Assembly: GCA_963833965.1 (NCBI GenBank)
Contig: CAWHZZ010000003.1
Location: forward strand, 248,001-312,000
Reading direction: 5' to 3'
Length of the DNA: 64,000 bases
Source: CAJCIW01 sp963833965
GTDB taxonomy: Bacteria; Chlamydiota; Chlamydiia; Chlamydiales; Rhabdochlamydiaceae
Positions 47,115 through 56,087 of this stretch are shown piece by piece. The position numbers and the translations under genes are program-made. Under the pieces are notes generated by a model, which was not told where the DNA came from, searched no databases, and was given only the letters and a program-made list of their open reading frames with translations. Each line of letters begins with the position of its first letter. Positions within the stretch are counted from its first letter, which is position 1.

Positions 47115-49151
47115 TTAAAGAGCTTGGGCGACCATGGCCGAGTAATCTGGCATGTCGTATGTGTAGCTTAAAGGGTGCGAACGGGGATTTTCGTGGAAGT
47201 CATTTGGCGCCGCGAGTGAGGTGTCGAGGACGCGGCACCATTTTTTTCCTTGTGGGGGTGAGGGGAGCTGAACATGGACGGGCTTAAAGTGGGCGTTGAA
47301 GGCGATGTAAAGAGATTCTCCGCCGCCTTGCAAAGTGTAAGCGATAAAGCGATTTTCGTGGCCCCAGTTGGGCTTATTGGGGACGGAGCCATGCCACTGC
47401 ACGTCGCTGTCTTTCAGAAACTCTTTACGGCGAAGGATCGGATTTTTCTTTCGGAATTGGATCATGAGGCGATGAAAACGGACAAAATCAGCATGCATCT
47501 TGAGCTCATCCCATAAAAACCAGTTGAGCTCATCGTCATGGCCATACGTATTATTGTTGCCGCGGCGCGTGTGTCCATATTCGTCTCCCATCAAAATCAT
47601 TGGGGTCCCGATGGCGAGCATCAGCGCCGCATGCAGATTGCGCATCTGTCTTTCTCGAAGCTGAATGATTTTTCGAGTGTGGGTCGGCCCTTCGCATCCG
47701 CAGTTCCAACTGTCGTTTTGATTGCCGCCATCGCGGTTATCCTCGCCGTTTTCCTCATTGTGTTTGTCTTGATAAGTGACGAGATCGCGCAGTGTGAAGC
47801 CGTCATGGGCGGTGACAAAGTTGATGCTATGAAAGGGTTTCCTGCCTTGGCCATAGAGGTCTTGAGAGCCGGCCATGGCTTTGGCGAAACCGCCGGATTG
47901 GCCATCAGTACCTTTGATGAAACGCCGCACAACATCGCGGTAGACGCCATTCCATTCGCCCCACCTTGCGTCGGCACAGGGAAAATGTCCGACTTGATAA
48001 AGGCCGCCGGCATCCCAGGCTTCTGCGATCATATTGACGTTTGCCAAGACAGGGTCTGAGTTGATCATTTGAATGACGGGAGGGTTGGGCAGCGGCATTC
48101 CATTTTCATCTCTTGTCAAACAAGAAGCCAGGTCGAAGCGAAAACCGTCCACATGCATCTCTCCCACCCAATAGCGCAGAGAATCGAGGATGAGATTGGC
48201 AACGACAGGATGGTTGGCGTTAAATGTGTTGCCTGTGCCGGAAAAGTCGAGATAGTGGCCGTCGGGATGGACCATGTAATAGACTTGGTTGTCGATGCCG
48301 CGGAAAGAAAACCAGGGGCCCTTTTTACTCCCTTCCGCAGTATGATTGTAGACCACGTCCAAATAGACTTCGATGTTGTTTTTATGCATTTCGCGGATAA
48401 GGGTGCGGAATTCATCCATCGCCCCTGTCCATTCTGAATAGGAGGAATAGCGGTTCATCGGAGCGAAAAAATTGATTGTGGAATAGCCCCAAACATTTTG
48501 CAGCCTTTGGCCAGTCTTGGGATTGATGTGGGTATTATCGCCCTCGTCGAACTCAAAAATAGGCATCAATTCAATTGCATTGACGCCCAAATCCTTCAAA
48601 TAGGGAATCTTTTCAATGATGCCTGAGAATGTTCCAGGAGATTTTGTTTTGCTGGAAGGGTGGATGGTAAAGGAGCGGACGTGCATCTCATAAATGATCA
48701 AATCCTCCATGGGCAGCTTAGGTTGTGGCGCCTTCTGCCAATCGAAAGGGGAATCGAGAATGATTTTTCCGCGTGGAATATAATCAGGCCCCGCATAATC
48801 CTTATGGCCCCAATGCATGCTGCATGTCATTCCTTTTGCATACGGATCCGACAGGACTTTTTTTGGGTCAAAGCTGTCGCGGGGATCTTTTGACTCACTT
48901 GAAAGTTGATACCCATACTCCAGTTGATGTGATGGCAGATCTTTGAGCAAAATGTGCCAAACATATCCTGTCCGGTTAAAATTGGGATCTAAATTTAATT
49001 CAGCAAATGGGTGTTTCTCGTGAGGAGCGAACAGACAGAGCTTAACCGCTGAAGCATGCTGAGAAAAAAGAGCGAAATTGATCCCTTTTCCTTGGTGGCT
49101 GACGCCAAGAGGGGTCGAAGATCCCCTTTCCCATTGGATGTGTGTCTTCAT
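47115..49151 (-). CDS. glgX: glycogen debranching enzyme (GH13)
   Basis: Isoamylase-type debranching enzyme removing short branches from phosphorylase-trimmed glycogen. The start is set at ATG 49151 (MKTHIQWERGSSTPLGVSHQ), which opens the carbohydrate-binding N-terminal domain; the frame continues 24 codons to a TTG. 678 residues, close to family length. GH13 motifs: DVVYNHTAEGSKKGP, VDGFRFDLASCL with the nucleophile Asp, MIAEAWDAGGLY with the acid Glu, and NFVTAHDGFTLRDLV with the transition-state Asp. In C. trachomatis glgX also neighbours slc1 (CT042-CT043, from memory), as here. Confidence 0.94.
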   Translation of the reverse strand: MKTHIQWERGSSTPLGVSHQGKGINFALFSQHASAVKLCLFAPHEKHPFAELNLDPNFNRTGYVWHILLKDLPSHQLEYGYQLSSESKDPRDSFDPKKVLSDPYAKGMTCSMHWGHKDYAGPDYIPRGKIILDSPFDWQKAPQPKLPMEDLIIYEMHVRSFTIHPSSKTKSPGTFSGIIEKIPYLKDLGVNAIELMPIFEFDEGDNTHINPKTGQRLQNVWGYSTINFFAPMNRYSSYSEWTGAMDEFRTLIREMHKNNIEVYLDVVYNHTAEGSKKGPWFSFRGIDNQVYYMVHPDGHYLDFSGTGNTFNANHPVVANLILDSLRYWVGEMHVDGFRFDLASCLTRDENGMPLPNPPVIQMINSDPVLANVNMIAEAWDAGGLYQVGHFPCADARWGEWNGVYRDVVRRFIKGTDGQSGGFAKAMAGSQDLYGQGRKPFHSINFVTAHDGFTLRDLVTYQDKHNEENGEDNRDGGNQNDSWNCGCEGPTHTRKIIQLRERQMRNLHAALMLAIGTPMILMGDEYGHTRRGNNNTYGHDDELNWFLWDELKMHADFVRFHRLMIQFRKKNPILRRKEFLKDSDVQWHGSVPNKPNWGHENRFIAYTLQGGGESLYIAFNAHFKPVHVQLPSPPQGKKWCRVLDTSLAAPNDFHENPRSHPLSYTYDMPDYSAMVAQAL

Positions 49152-49360
49152 AAGCAGGTAAATATCAAGGGGTTTGGCGACCCAGTCTATCCGGAAGTTA
49201 TCTGAAAGTGATTTTGCAGACAAATTAAAATTATGATTTTCATTGTGGAAAGAGGGGGTTCCTGTTAAAATTAAATTGAAAAAAACACTGGTTTCATCTG
49301 TTTTTCAGATTTCCGACAGAACCTATCTGCAAAGGAGAAGAAGTTCGGTTTTTTTAAAGA

Positions 49361-49441
49361 TTTTTTGTCAGACTTAGAGGCGGCTTCGCAGGGCATACTT
49401 GAAAAGTAGTCCAAGAAGAAGCCTCTAAATCTGACAAAAAA
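49361..49441. repeat. foldback with one-mismatch 21-bp arms
   Basis: TTTTTTGTCAGACTTAGAGG plus C (49361-49381) pairs with GCCTCTAAATCTGACAAAAA plus A (49421-49441), with one mismatch; the 39-base interior contains no gene. T-runs on both ends would let it act as a bidirectional terminator. Confidence 0.8.
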
Positions 49442-49460
49442 GATTCGAAAAGGGAATTTT

Positions 49461-49624
49461 TATACCAGACTCGGCCATAAACTTGGATTTTATGCCCCGA
49501 ATTTTTTCGTATGACAAAGCGTGGAGCTCGAAGCCATCTTCCTGCCAGCTGGCGAGAGCGAACGCGCAGTCAGACGGAAAAAGGCGGGAGCAGAAAATCC
49601 AAGTTTATGGCCGAGTCTGGTATA
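49461..49624. repeat. foldback element with 31-bp perfect terminal inverted repeats
   Basis: Arms at 49461-49491 and 49594-49624 are exact reverse complements (they start TATACCAGACTCGGCCATAA) and begin and end with TATA. The interior of 102 bp holds no convincing gene. With the preceding foldback it fills the 660-bp gap between glgX and the slc1-like gene; the rest of this gap (49152-49360, 49625-49811) contains nothing I can name. Confidence 0.92.
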
Positions 49625-49811
49625 CTTTGCCGGATGGGTTTTAGGGAGGCAAAAACATTTATGTTGCTATTTTTGAATGCAAATCGGAAACTCTCCCCAT
49701 TATGCAACATTTTTCAAAGAGCAGCAGCGTCGGTATTCGCTCGTTGGAAAATCGGAAGAAAGATATAGTGAGTAAACACAATTTAGAGTTTTAAGAAGGA
49801 GGACTAAATCC

Positions 49812-50315
49812 ATGTCATTGGAAAATGCCAAGCAAAATCTCAAAGAATTCGGGAAAGAACTCAACCTCGAATTGGCATTTGACGAAAACCACACGTGTAT
49901 ATTGGGAATTGATAACACCTTTTCCCTGCATTTGACCTACGAGCCAAATTCAGATCGCCTTTACCTGTATTCCCCCATTTTGGACGGTCTTCCAAAAGAT
50001 TCTCAAATCCGCCTTCGTCTCTATGAAGCCCTTCTTGAGGGAGCGATGCTCGGCGGACAAATGGCAGGCGGTGGCATTGGTGTAGCAGTTCCTGAAGAAC
50101 TGATTTTAATGCACGCTGTCATTGAGATGGGCGTCGGGGCCGATCCTTCGGCACTGAGACGCTTTGCTCCGCTTTTCGTCGAAGCTGTAGAACGTTGGAG
50201 AGCTCGCGCCAAAGATATCTGCGAAGGTCGCGATACTCCTCCGAAAGAAACAGGCGCTTCCCCTGGCCTTCCCACACCCGGAGGCAAACCCGGCGAGCGC
50301 TTCATCAAGATCTAA
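49812..50315 (+). CDS. CesT-family type III secretion chaperone, Slc1-like
   Basis: 167 residues. The N-terminus ENAKQNLKEFGKELNLELAF, the strand FSLHLTYEPNSDRLYLYSPI and the block YEALLEGAMLGGQMAGGGIG resemble, almost word for word, chlamydial Slc1 (CT043) as I remember it. Slc1 binds early effectors such as Tarp and sorts them first for secretion. The Pro/Gly-rich C-terminal tail (about residues 138-160) is also typical. Excellent ribosome-binding site: AAGGAGGACTAAATCC before the ATG. It directly shows that the organism has a type III secretion system. A bidirectional hairpin terminator follows. Confidence 0.93.
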   Translation: MSLENAKQNLKEFGKELNLELAFDENHTCILGIDNTFSLHLTYEPNSDRLYLYSPILDGLPKDSQIRLRLYEALLEGAMLGGQMAGGGIGVAVPEELILMHAVIEMGVGADPSALRRFAPLFVEAVERWRARAKDICEGRDTPPKETGASPGLPTPGGKPGERFIKI

Positions 50316-50320
50316 TGATG

Positions 50321-50353
50321 AAAAAAAACTCCTCGATGAGAGGAGTTTTTTTT
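50321..50353. terminator. bidirectional intrinsic terminator
   Basis: AAAAAAAACTCCTC, a five-base loop, then GAGGAGTTTTTTTT: a stem with A-run and T-run on either side. It lies between the convergent slc1-like gene and the hydrolase, whose stop starts at 50352. Confidence 0.88.
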
Positions 50354-51581
50354 ATCCATCAAGCTTGGCTAAGGTGATCGCCTTGACCCGCATCTCGTCG
50401 GTCAACGACAGTCCGTTGCGGTTGTAAAAGGCATCTTCGCCCGAACCCCAATAACGGCCGCCGTTCTGGTAGGCATTGGAAATCACAGTAAAGACTTTGT
50501 TTTTGAAGTCAGGGCTTGCGGAAGCAAATCTGCTGAGCATCCTTTCGTTGTAAGAGGTGTTGGAAGAGAAAAGAAATTTCGCGATCTCATGCTCGGGATT
50601 GAAATTTTGATGATTGAACATCTCTAAAGGCGCCACGTGGAAAGAATGAATTTGGTCTGGGCACCGATTGAGGTTGAGCTCTTGGATGTTGGCGGACGGC
50701 GCTAGGCCACGTTGAAAAAGTGACTGATAAAGGCTTGCTTCGTTCCGCATTAAATGATCGTCGGGATGATGAACGACCATCGTTTTGCCCTTTAGTTTTT
50801 CGATGGCATCCACCGCATCGATGTCCCAATTTAACGCAGAGAGTGCGATTCCAGCAATGAAAGCTATAGTAGATGGCATTAAATTTTTGAGCACATTGCG
50901 AATCGAATTAAAGGACCTCTCGTTGACGTAATTTCCTTTGCGCTCTTCATCGATTTTTTTAACGTTAGCGCTGATTCCGCCGCCTAAAGACCATCCATAG
51001 AAGTGGATATCTTTCGAGGGTACCCCCAATTTGTCTTGCACAAATTGAGTGATGCACTCTCCGTCGAGAAATAGGTCTTTTTTTGAGTTGGGCGCTACTT
51101 GATCGGACCCTCCGCAACCTCGATAATCGAAATAGACGAAGTTATAGGGAAATTCTTGCAGAGCAGCTTGGGCCATCACCCAGTCATATCTACCTTGTTT
51201 GCTGATCGTCGCATTGGGCTGATAAAAAACAACAGTCGGGGACGACTCTCTGGTTGCAACATTTTTAAAGAAAGTTCCACGCAGTTTAACACCATCCGGA
51301 GTTGTGACTTCGATGGGAGTCGGCTTGAATTGGCTCTTTAGGAAATGATTGTCGAGCGTTCTGGGACTCCAACGCTGTTCAAACTCTCTCTCCACTTCGC
51401 GGACCGCTTCTCTATCGTGCCTAAGAGCGGGAAGGAGCAATCCGACAGCGAATTGATTAAAAAAAGAAAAAACAGTGCGGGTGATTTTCTCAAAAAAAGT
51501 CTCAGCGAATTGTCGATTTTTTTCATTCCATACCGCTTGAAAAGTCAACGGGGCATTAGAATTTGAAACAATTGGCGACAT
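50352..51581 (-). CDS. alpha/beta-hydrolase-fold protein
   Basis: 409 residues. The N-terminal third (about 1-95) is helical with a hydrophobic stretch (VFSFFNQFAVGLLLPAL, about 36-52). An alpha/beta hydrolase domain follows: YFDYRGCGGSD oxyanion-type loop, the nucleophile elbow FYGWSLGGGIS (Ser about residue 197), the acid VVHHPDDHL (about 274-282) and the base IHSFHVAP. It is a serine hydrolase or esterase of unknown substrate. Chlamydiae encode several conserved proteins of this type. A good promoter lies directly upstream. A link to the adjacent chaperone gene is possible but unproven. Confidence 0.8.
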   Translation of the reverse strand: MSPIVSNSNAPLTFQAVWNEKNRQFAETFFEKITRTVFSFFNQFAVGLLLPALRHDREAVREVEREFEQRWSPRTLDNHFLKSQFKPTPIEVTTPDGVKLRGTFFKNVATRESSPTVVFYQPNATISKQGRYDWVMAQAALQEFPYNFVYFDYRGCGGSDQVAPNSKKDLFLDGECITQFVQDKLGVPSKDIHFYGWSLGGGISANVKKIDEERKGNYVNERSFNSIRNVLKNLMPSTIAFIAGIALSALNWDIDAVDAIEKLKGKTMVVHHPDDHLMRNEASLYQSLFQRGLAPSANIQELNLNRCPDQIHSFHVAPLEMFNHQNFNPEHEIAKFLFSSNTSYNERMLSRFASASPDFKNKVFTVISNAYQNGGRYWGSGEDAFYNRNGLSLTDEMRVKAITLAKLDG

Positions 51582-51614
51582 TTTTTAACTCTTAATTAAT
51601 CAAAATTAACAATT

Positions 51615-51643
51615 ATTGTATCAATAATAAGCGATTAAATCAA
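51615..51643 (-). promoter_or_regulatory. promoter of the alpha/beta-hydrolase gene
   Basis: Minus strand: TTGATT at 51643-51638, a 17-base spacer, TACAAT at 51620-51615, 34 bases before the ATG at 51581. Strong match to the consensus. Confidence 0.65.
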
Positions 51644-51659
51644 TTATCAATAAAAAAAA

Positions 51660-52997
51660 TTAAACATATAATATCTGTTTTATCTCATTTAGAGAACTTT
51701 GAAGTTCAGCATCGGAGGATTCAAGTTTTTTTTCCACATGCTTGATGCTTGTCATCACCGTGGAGTGATCTCTGTGAAAGATCTGCCCGATTCCCTGAAA
51801 GGGGAGTTTGAGTTCGCGGCGGCAAAGATACATGGCGACCTGGCGGGGTATGGAACAATCTTGTGACTGAGACTTTCCGAGAAGATCTTCGCTGCGCACG
51901 CCGTAAATCGAAGAGACTGCGGCGATGATGCGCTCGGGGGAAAGAGCGTTTTTCTGTTCTTGGGCGATGAGATCGGCAAGCATCTTCTCGGCCATCTTAC
52001 GATCGATGGATTGCGTATTTCTTTTATGGCGAGCGTCTTCTTGAAGATGGCTGCGGAGCACTAATGCTTCCAAGCCGCGGTTGATCGATTTGCTGCTTGC
52101 GAAGACTTCAGCCAAAAAGGCGATAACCTCATCTGAGAGGGGAAAATTCAAAGCATCGCATCTCTTCAAGATCATCTGTTTGAGTTCGCCAGCCTTTAGT
52201 TTTTTAAAATGGATATTAATGCCCCATTCAAAGCGGGAGACAAGGCGCGGTTCGATCTGTTGCAGCTGGGCAGATGCGCATTTTGAGGAAAAGATCATCT
52301 GCCTGCCGGAAGTGTGTAGCGTATTGAACGTATGGAAAAATTCTTCCTGGGTGGCGTCTTTTCGAGCAAGGACGTGGACATCGTCAATCAAGAGGACATC
52401 GACATTCCGATAGGCTCTTCGGAAGGCCTGCATTTCGGAAGAGCGGATGGCGGAAACGACGTGCTCGGTAAACGTTTCAGTCCGCGCATAGAGAGCTTTG
52501 AGCCCCTGGCTCTGAAAAATTTTTGTCAAAGCGATGAGCAGATGGGTTTTGCCGCATCCTTCGCTTCCCCATAAGTAGATCGGGTTGAAGACGCCTAATT
52601 TGCTTTTCTCTTCGCCGAGTTCCTTGAGCAGGTGGGCCACGATAGCATTGTCTTCCCCGACGATAAAATTTTCGAGGGTCATGGAAGCGTCAAGCGGGTC
52701 GAATGTGAATTGATGGGGAGGGAGGGACTTGTTTTTTTCTTTTTTTGGCTTTTGCGAAGAAGTGTCACCGACAGTCAGATGAACTTTGATCGGCCGGAAG
52801 TTGTTGTTCAGAAGATGGCGCTTGAGAAGAGGGCGGATATGCTCTTCAAACCAGAGAACTTGGAAAGAGTCTTTGGCTTCCAGGTAAAGATTTCCCGAAT
52901 CAAAATGGACGACGTTAAGCGGACGCAGCCACCGAGTGACGGCGTCCGCGCCAAGAAGCTCTTCCTGTTTCTTGAGAAATTGTTCCCATGCTTGCAT
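51660..52997 (-). CDS. dnaA: chromosomal replication initiator DnaA
   Basis: AAA+ initiator of 445 residues. Domain I is MQAWEQFLKKQEELLG onward, with a short linker. The AAA+ core has Walker A LWGSEGCGKTHLLIAL (about residues 143-158) and Walker B VDVLLIDDVHVLAR. The DNA-binding domain IV has the signature RDHSTVMTSIKHVEKKL (about 409-425). It is downstream of yidC on the same strand, with stop and start two bases apart. Chlamydiae carry two dnaA genes; I cannot say which this is, but the yidC neighbour recalls CT250-CT251 (from memory). No cluster of DnaA boxes is visible nearby, so an origin is not supported here. Confidence 0.95.
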   Translation of the reverse strand: MQAWEQFLKKQEELLGADAVTRWLRPLNVVHFDSGNLYLEAKDSFQVLWFEEHIRPLLKRHLLNNNFRPIKVHLTVGDTSSQKPKKEKNKSLPPHQFTFDPLDASMTLENFIVGEDNAIVAHLLKELGEEKSKLGVFNPIYLWGSEGCGKTHLLIALTKIFQSQGLKALYARTETFTEHVVSAIRSSEMQAFRRAYRNVDVLLIDDVHVLARKDATQEEFFHTFNTLHTSGRQMIFSSKCASAQLQQIEPRLVSRFEWGINIHFKKLKAGELKQMILKRCDALNFPLSDEVIAFLAEVFASSKSINRGLEALVLRSHLQEDARHKRNTQSIDRKMAEKMLADLIAQEQKNALSPERIIAAVSSIYGVRSEDLLGKSQSQDCSIPRQVAMYLCRRELKLPFQGIGQIFHRDHSTVMTSIKHVEKKLESSDAELQSSLNEIKQILYV

Positions 52998-52999
52998 GA

Positions 53000-54910
53000 T
53001 TACTTAGGTATAATCACTTCCACTTTTTTCTTCTGCCTTTGTTTTGTCATGTACCATTGCTGCAAAATCCCGAGCGCCATCGAGGAGAGCCAATAGATGT
53101 TCAAGCCCGATGGAAAATGATAGAACATGACCGTAAAGACAATCGTCATGATGTTGCCCATCATCTTTTGCTGTTTCTGCTGATCGGTCATTTGGCTCTT
53201 ATCTTTGGGCTGCGCCGAGCTAAATCTCTGCTGCGCCCACATGACGGCGCCAAGCAAAAATGGCAAGAGGTGAAAATCGGTGCCGATGAAGAAGATCGGG
53301 AAGTTCCAGCTGAACAGGACGTCTGGGGCCGTCAAGTTGTCGATCCAGCCGGGGATAAAGCTTGCCCCGCGCAGCTCGAAGGTGGATTTTAGCAAATCGA
53401 ACATTCCAATCAAGAAAGGGAGTTGGATCAGCAGAGGGAAGCAGCCGGATAGCGGGTTGACTCCTTTTTCGCGGTAAAGGTTCATGACCTCTTGCTGAGC
53501 GCGTTTCGGATCTTTTTTATGCTTTTCTTGAATCAAGGTGACCTTAGGGGCGATCTCCTGCATCTTCATCGTCGACTTGATCGACCAGGCATTGAGGGGA
53601 TAGAGCATGACGCGAAGTGCGATGGTGAGCAGGATGATCGAGACTCCCCATGACGAGGTCACGAGATAAAAGAAATTCAACAAGATGAAGAGGAATTTTG
53701 CAAAAGGCTCTGAGATGAAAGTGAACCAGCCGTGGAAGCTCAAAGCCCCGATGTAGGCGGGATTATACCCCGTTTCAGAATCGGAATAGGCTTGATCGAC
53801 GCGCTTGAGGATGTCCCCTTCCAAAGGGCCAGCATAGTATCTCAAAAGGGTTGTCTGCGCCCGGAGCGGCAAGCGAAACTCGTAGCCTGGGTATTTCTCT
53901 GCAGGATAGAGGTTGTACTCGGTATCGACAAGCGTCAATCGGGTCGGATCTTCCGTTCCAGGGACTTTGCAGGCGCGGTAACCAGCGGGTATCTCCGAGA
54001 CGGGATCGAGGATCAGCCCAAAAAATCCATTCGACGAGCAGACCCAGTCGGGATAGATCGTCGTCGAAACCGCGCAATCTTTTGGCAAAGAGATCTTCTC
54101 GATGCTTGGCTTTTGATTGCTCTTCATGAGGCGGTAGGTCATTGCAGGGGCAGGGCTATCGGAGATCAATTCCACTTCAGGGACGCCTCCTGTGAGCCAA
54201 AGGTCACGGCCATCGCCTTCCACTTTCACACTTGCCTCAAGGCAATAGGGCGCATCGCTCGCGTCTATAGGAAAGCGGAAAATTTTGTTGATTTTGCGCT
54301 CATTGTCCACCAGCTCGAATTCGATGAGGTCTTTTTCAAGACGCTTAAGCGTGTAGATTTTGTGTGCCATTTCCGGATTTCCCGAAACGACATTCAACGC
54401 ATAGTGCCTAGTTGGAGAACGGGATGAAACGGTTTCTTTTGGCGCGAAAAGTGTCCTTCTTAAAAGCGGATAGAATCCTCCGAGCTCGCAGGCATCGATC
54501 TTTTGGACGCCAGAGCCGTCATTGATGTAGTAAGAGTAAGAGGGAAAATGGTCGTTGATAGCGTGCTTTTCTGAAAAAATCCGATCGAGACGTATCGGCC
54601 GCACCACGCTTTTTTCATTTTCTTTGCTCTGGAAGGGAAGGTTGATCTCTGCTATCGCTCCGCCCAAGTTGGAGAAAACGACCTGTTGATAATCGTTTTG
54701 AATCACGAAGAATTGCTCATTTTCTAGACCCTTGAGTGGGGCAGGAATGTCAATGGCCCTCGTTGAACTGTTTAATTCCTCTTCTAGAACTGTCACTTTT
54801 TTATGCGGCTGAGAAGATGCAGCGGGCTTATTTTTGGGGCCGAAGAATTGATTGACGAAGAAGAATACGATAACGAGAGCGATGACAAAAATGATCGAGC
54901 GTCTGTCCAT
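53000..54910 (-). CDS. yidC: membrane protein insertase YidC/Oxa1
   Basis: Inserts proteins into the inner membrane, alone or with Sec. The start is placed at ATG 54910 (MDRRSIIFVIALVIVFFFVN), which gives the usual first transmembrane helix at the N-terminus; 32 further codons are open upstream. About 636 residues: large periplasmic domain (about 60-400), then the conserved C-terminal insertase part (MKMQEIAPKVTLIQEKHKKD, LFREKGVNP-like LYREKGVNPLSGCFPLLIQL, GLNIYWLSSMALGILQQWYM) and a basic tail. Gram-negative length. Followed closely by dnaA. Confidence 0.95.
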   Translation of the reverse strand: MDRRSIIFVIALVIVFFFVNQFFGPKNKPAASSQPHKKVTVLEEELNSSTRAIDIPAPLKGLENEQFFVIQNDYQQVVFSNLGGAIAEINLPFQSKENEKSVVRPIRLDRIFSEKHAINDHFPSYSYYINDGSGVQKIDACELGGFYPLLRRTLFAPKETVSSRSPTRHYALNVVSGNPEMAHKIYTLKRLEKDLIEFELVDNERKINKIFRFPIDASDAPYCLEASVKVEGDGRDLWLTGGVPEVELISDSPAPAMTYRLMKSNQKPSIEKISLPKDCAVSTTIYPDWVCSSNGFFGLILDPVSEIPAGYRACKVPGTEDPTRLTLVDTEYNLYPAEKYPGYEFRLPLRAQTTLLRYYAGPLEGDILKRVDQAYSDSETGYNPAYIGALSFHGWFTFISEPFAKFLFILLNFFYLVTSSWGVSIILLTIALRVMLYPLNAWSIKSTMKMQEIAPKVTLIQEKHKKDPKRAQQEVMNLYREKGVNPLSGCFPLLIQLPFLIGMFDLLKSTFELRGASFIPGWIDNLTAPDVLFSWNFPIFFIGTDFHLLPFLLGAVMWAQQRFSSAQPKDKSQMTDQQKQQKMMGNIMTIVFTVMFYHFPSGLNIYWLSSMALGILQQWYMTKQRQKKKVEVIIPK

Positions 54911-55090
54911 TGGAGAAACCTTACCTACAGCTTGAAAAAGAAATTCACTATAGCAGAAGCGAGCAATTAATGCCAAAAACCGGCGCATCAAAATTAATTT
55001 TTTCAAACTTTGGTTGTTGTGGGAAAAGCAAAAGGCGGCTTAAACTTAGCCACCGTAAAAATCGAATTTAACTCAAATCATAGGTTTTCT

Positions 55091-56041
55091 ATGGCAGCGA
55101 AAGTAGGCCCAAAAATTGCCCTCATTTACGATCATGACCATAACGATCCCGATGAACTTCGGATCACTGGAAAACTGATGGATGTAGACCAAAAAAATAT
55201 CGTTGTATTCATAGAAAACCGCTTTCTTGAAGATCCATCGAAGAGACAGTATTCCCTCGAACTTCGGAGCGAGGATTCGATGCGCTCCACAGCGACCTCA
55301 TGCGCCCTGCTCATCGCGAATTTCCTCTTGAATGTGGAAATACAAACAGGGCATGTTCCCGCCGCATTGAGCGATCTTATTAAAACGATCTACAGGGATT
55401 CGTATTTCAAAAAACTCTTCACAGAGAAACATTATGGAAAATACGATCCTAAAAATTATGGTCTTGAAAGGGAATTGGTATGGAAACCATTAATCGCAGA
55501 AAATTTAACTGAGCCTCAAAATAAAGCTATTCAATATGTAAATGATTTATTTCATCGGCTTGACGTGCAACTTCCCCAAAAGAAATCTTTTGAAGAAAGG
55601 GAAATTACCTTTCGCGATCAAATCGATGAAGCCCGAGCCGCTCTGAGTGATCCAACGGGGCCTTATGACTCCAGAATATTCATCCCTATTTCTCATGCTC
55701 TTGCTTACATAAAAATCAAGCAGGTCCATTCAAAGCTCGATGCGAATGCCGACAAATCGAAGGAACTTCCTTTGTCGATGATCAATCAAAAAATGAACCT
55801 GAATGAATTGAATGTTCAATACCGCACGCAATTTCAGGTGCAAAAGGTGATCAAAATTGTCGAAAAAATTCTCAAAGGGACCCCCGATACGATTTTTGTC
55901 GTGCGCAACGGTGAAGGTCATCGAGAAATGATGACGCGCCAGCTGAAAGAACACTTTCCAAATGGCGTCATTAAAGAGATTCAATTGAAACGAGAAGAAG
56001 TTTTCCAAGCGGAAAAAAAGATTCAAGCATACTTTTCTTAG
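55091..56041 (+). CDS. unknown protein, tandem paralogue 1
   Basis: 316 residues from ATG 55091 (MAAKVGPKIALIYDHDHNDP). I do not recognise the family. The N-terminal strand-loop KIALIYDHDHNDPDE recurs in the next gene. Both contain STATSC.LL in the first third, the block KLFTEKHYGKYDPKNYGLER (about residues 112-131), FDxxIFxPIS.ALA.IKIKQVHS and a C-terminal region TIFVVRNGEGHREMMTRQL. Conserved His/Asp/Glu near the N-terminus and the GEGHR loop could be catalytic, but no fold is assigned. No signal peptide. It ends QAYFS, without the CaaX-like tail of its partner. Confidence 0.75.
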   Translation: MAAKVGPKIALIYDHDHNDPDELRITGKLMDVDQKNIVVFIENRFLEDPSKRQYSLELRSEDSMRSTATSCALLIANFLLNVEIQTGHVPAALSDLIKTIYRDSYFKKLFTEKHYGKYDPKNYGLERELVWKPLIAENLTEPQNKAIQYVNDLFHRLDVQLPQKKSFEEREITFRDQIDEARAALSDPTGPYDSRIFIPISHALAYIKIKQVHSKLDANADKSKELPLSMINQKMNLNELNVQYRTQFQVQKVIKIVEKILKGTPDTIFVVRNGEGHREMMTRQLKEHFPNGVIKEIQLKREEVFQAEKKIQAYFS

Positions 56042-56087
56042 AAGCTCTTTTTGGAAGTTGGGGGTACGGCTTGGGTCGACAGAAGGG

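Noticed and set aside
49511..49768. 85-residue frame MTKRGARSHLPASWRERTRS
   Set aside because: Starts inside a foldback element and runs through its right arm; no start signals or recognisable homology.
51582..51660. AT-rich gap beside dnaA as a replication origin
   Set aside because: No DnaA-box cluster (TTATNCACA) is seen; the stretch is explained by a promoter for the hydrolase gene.
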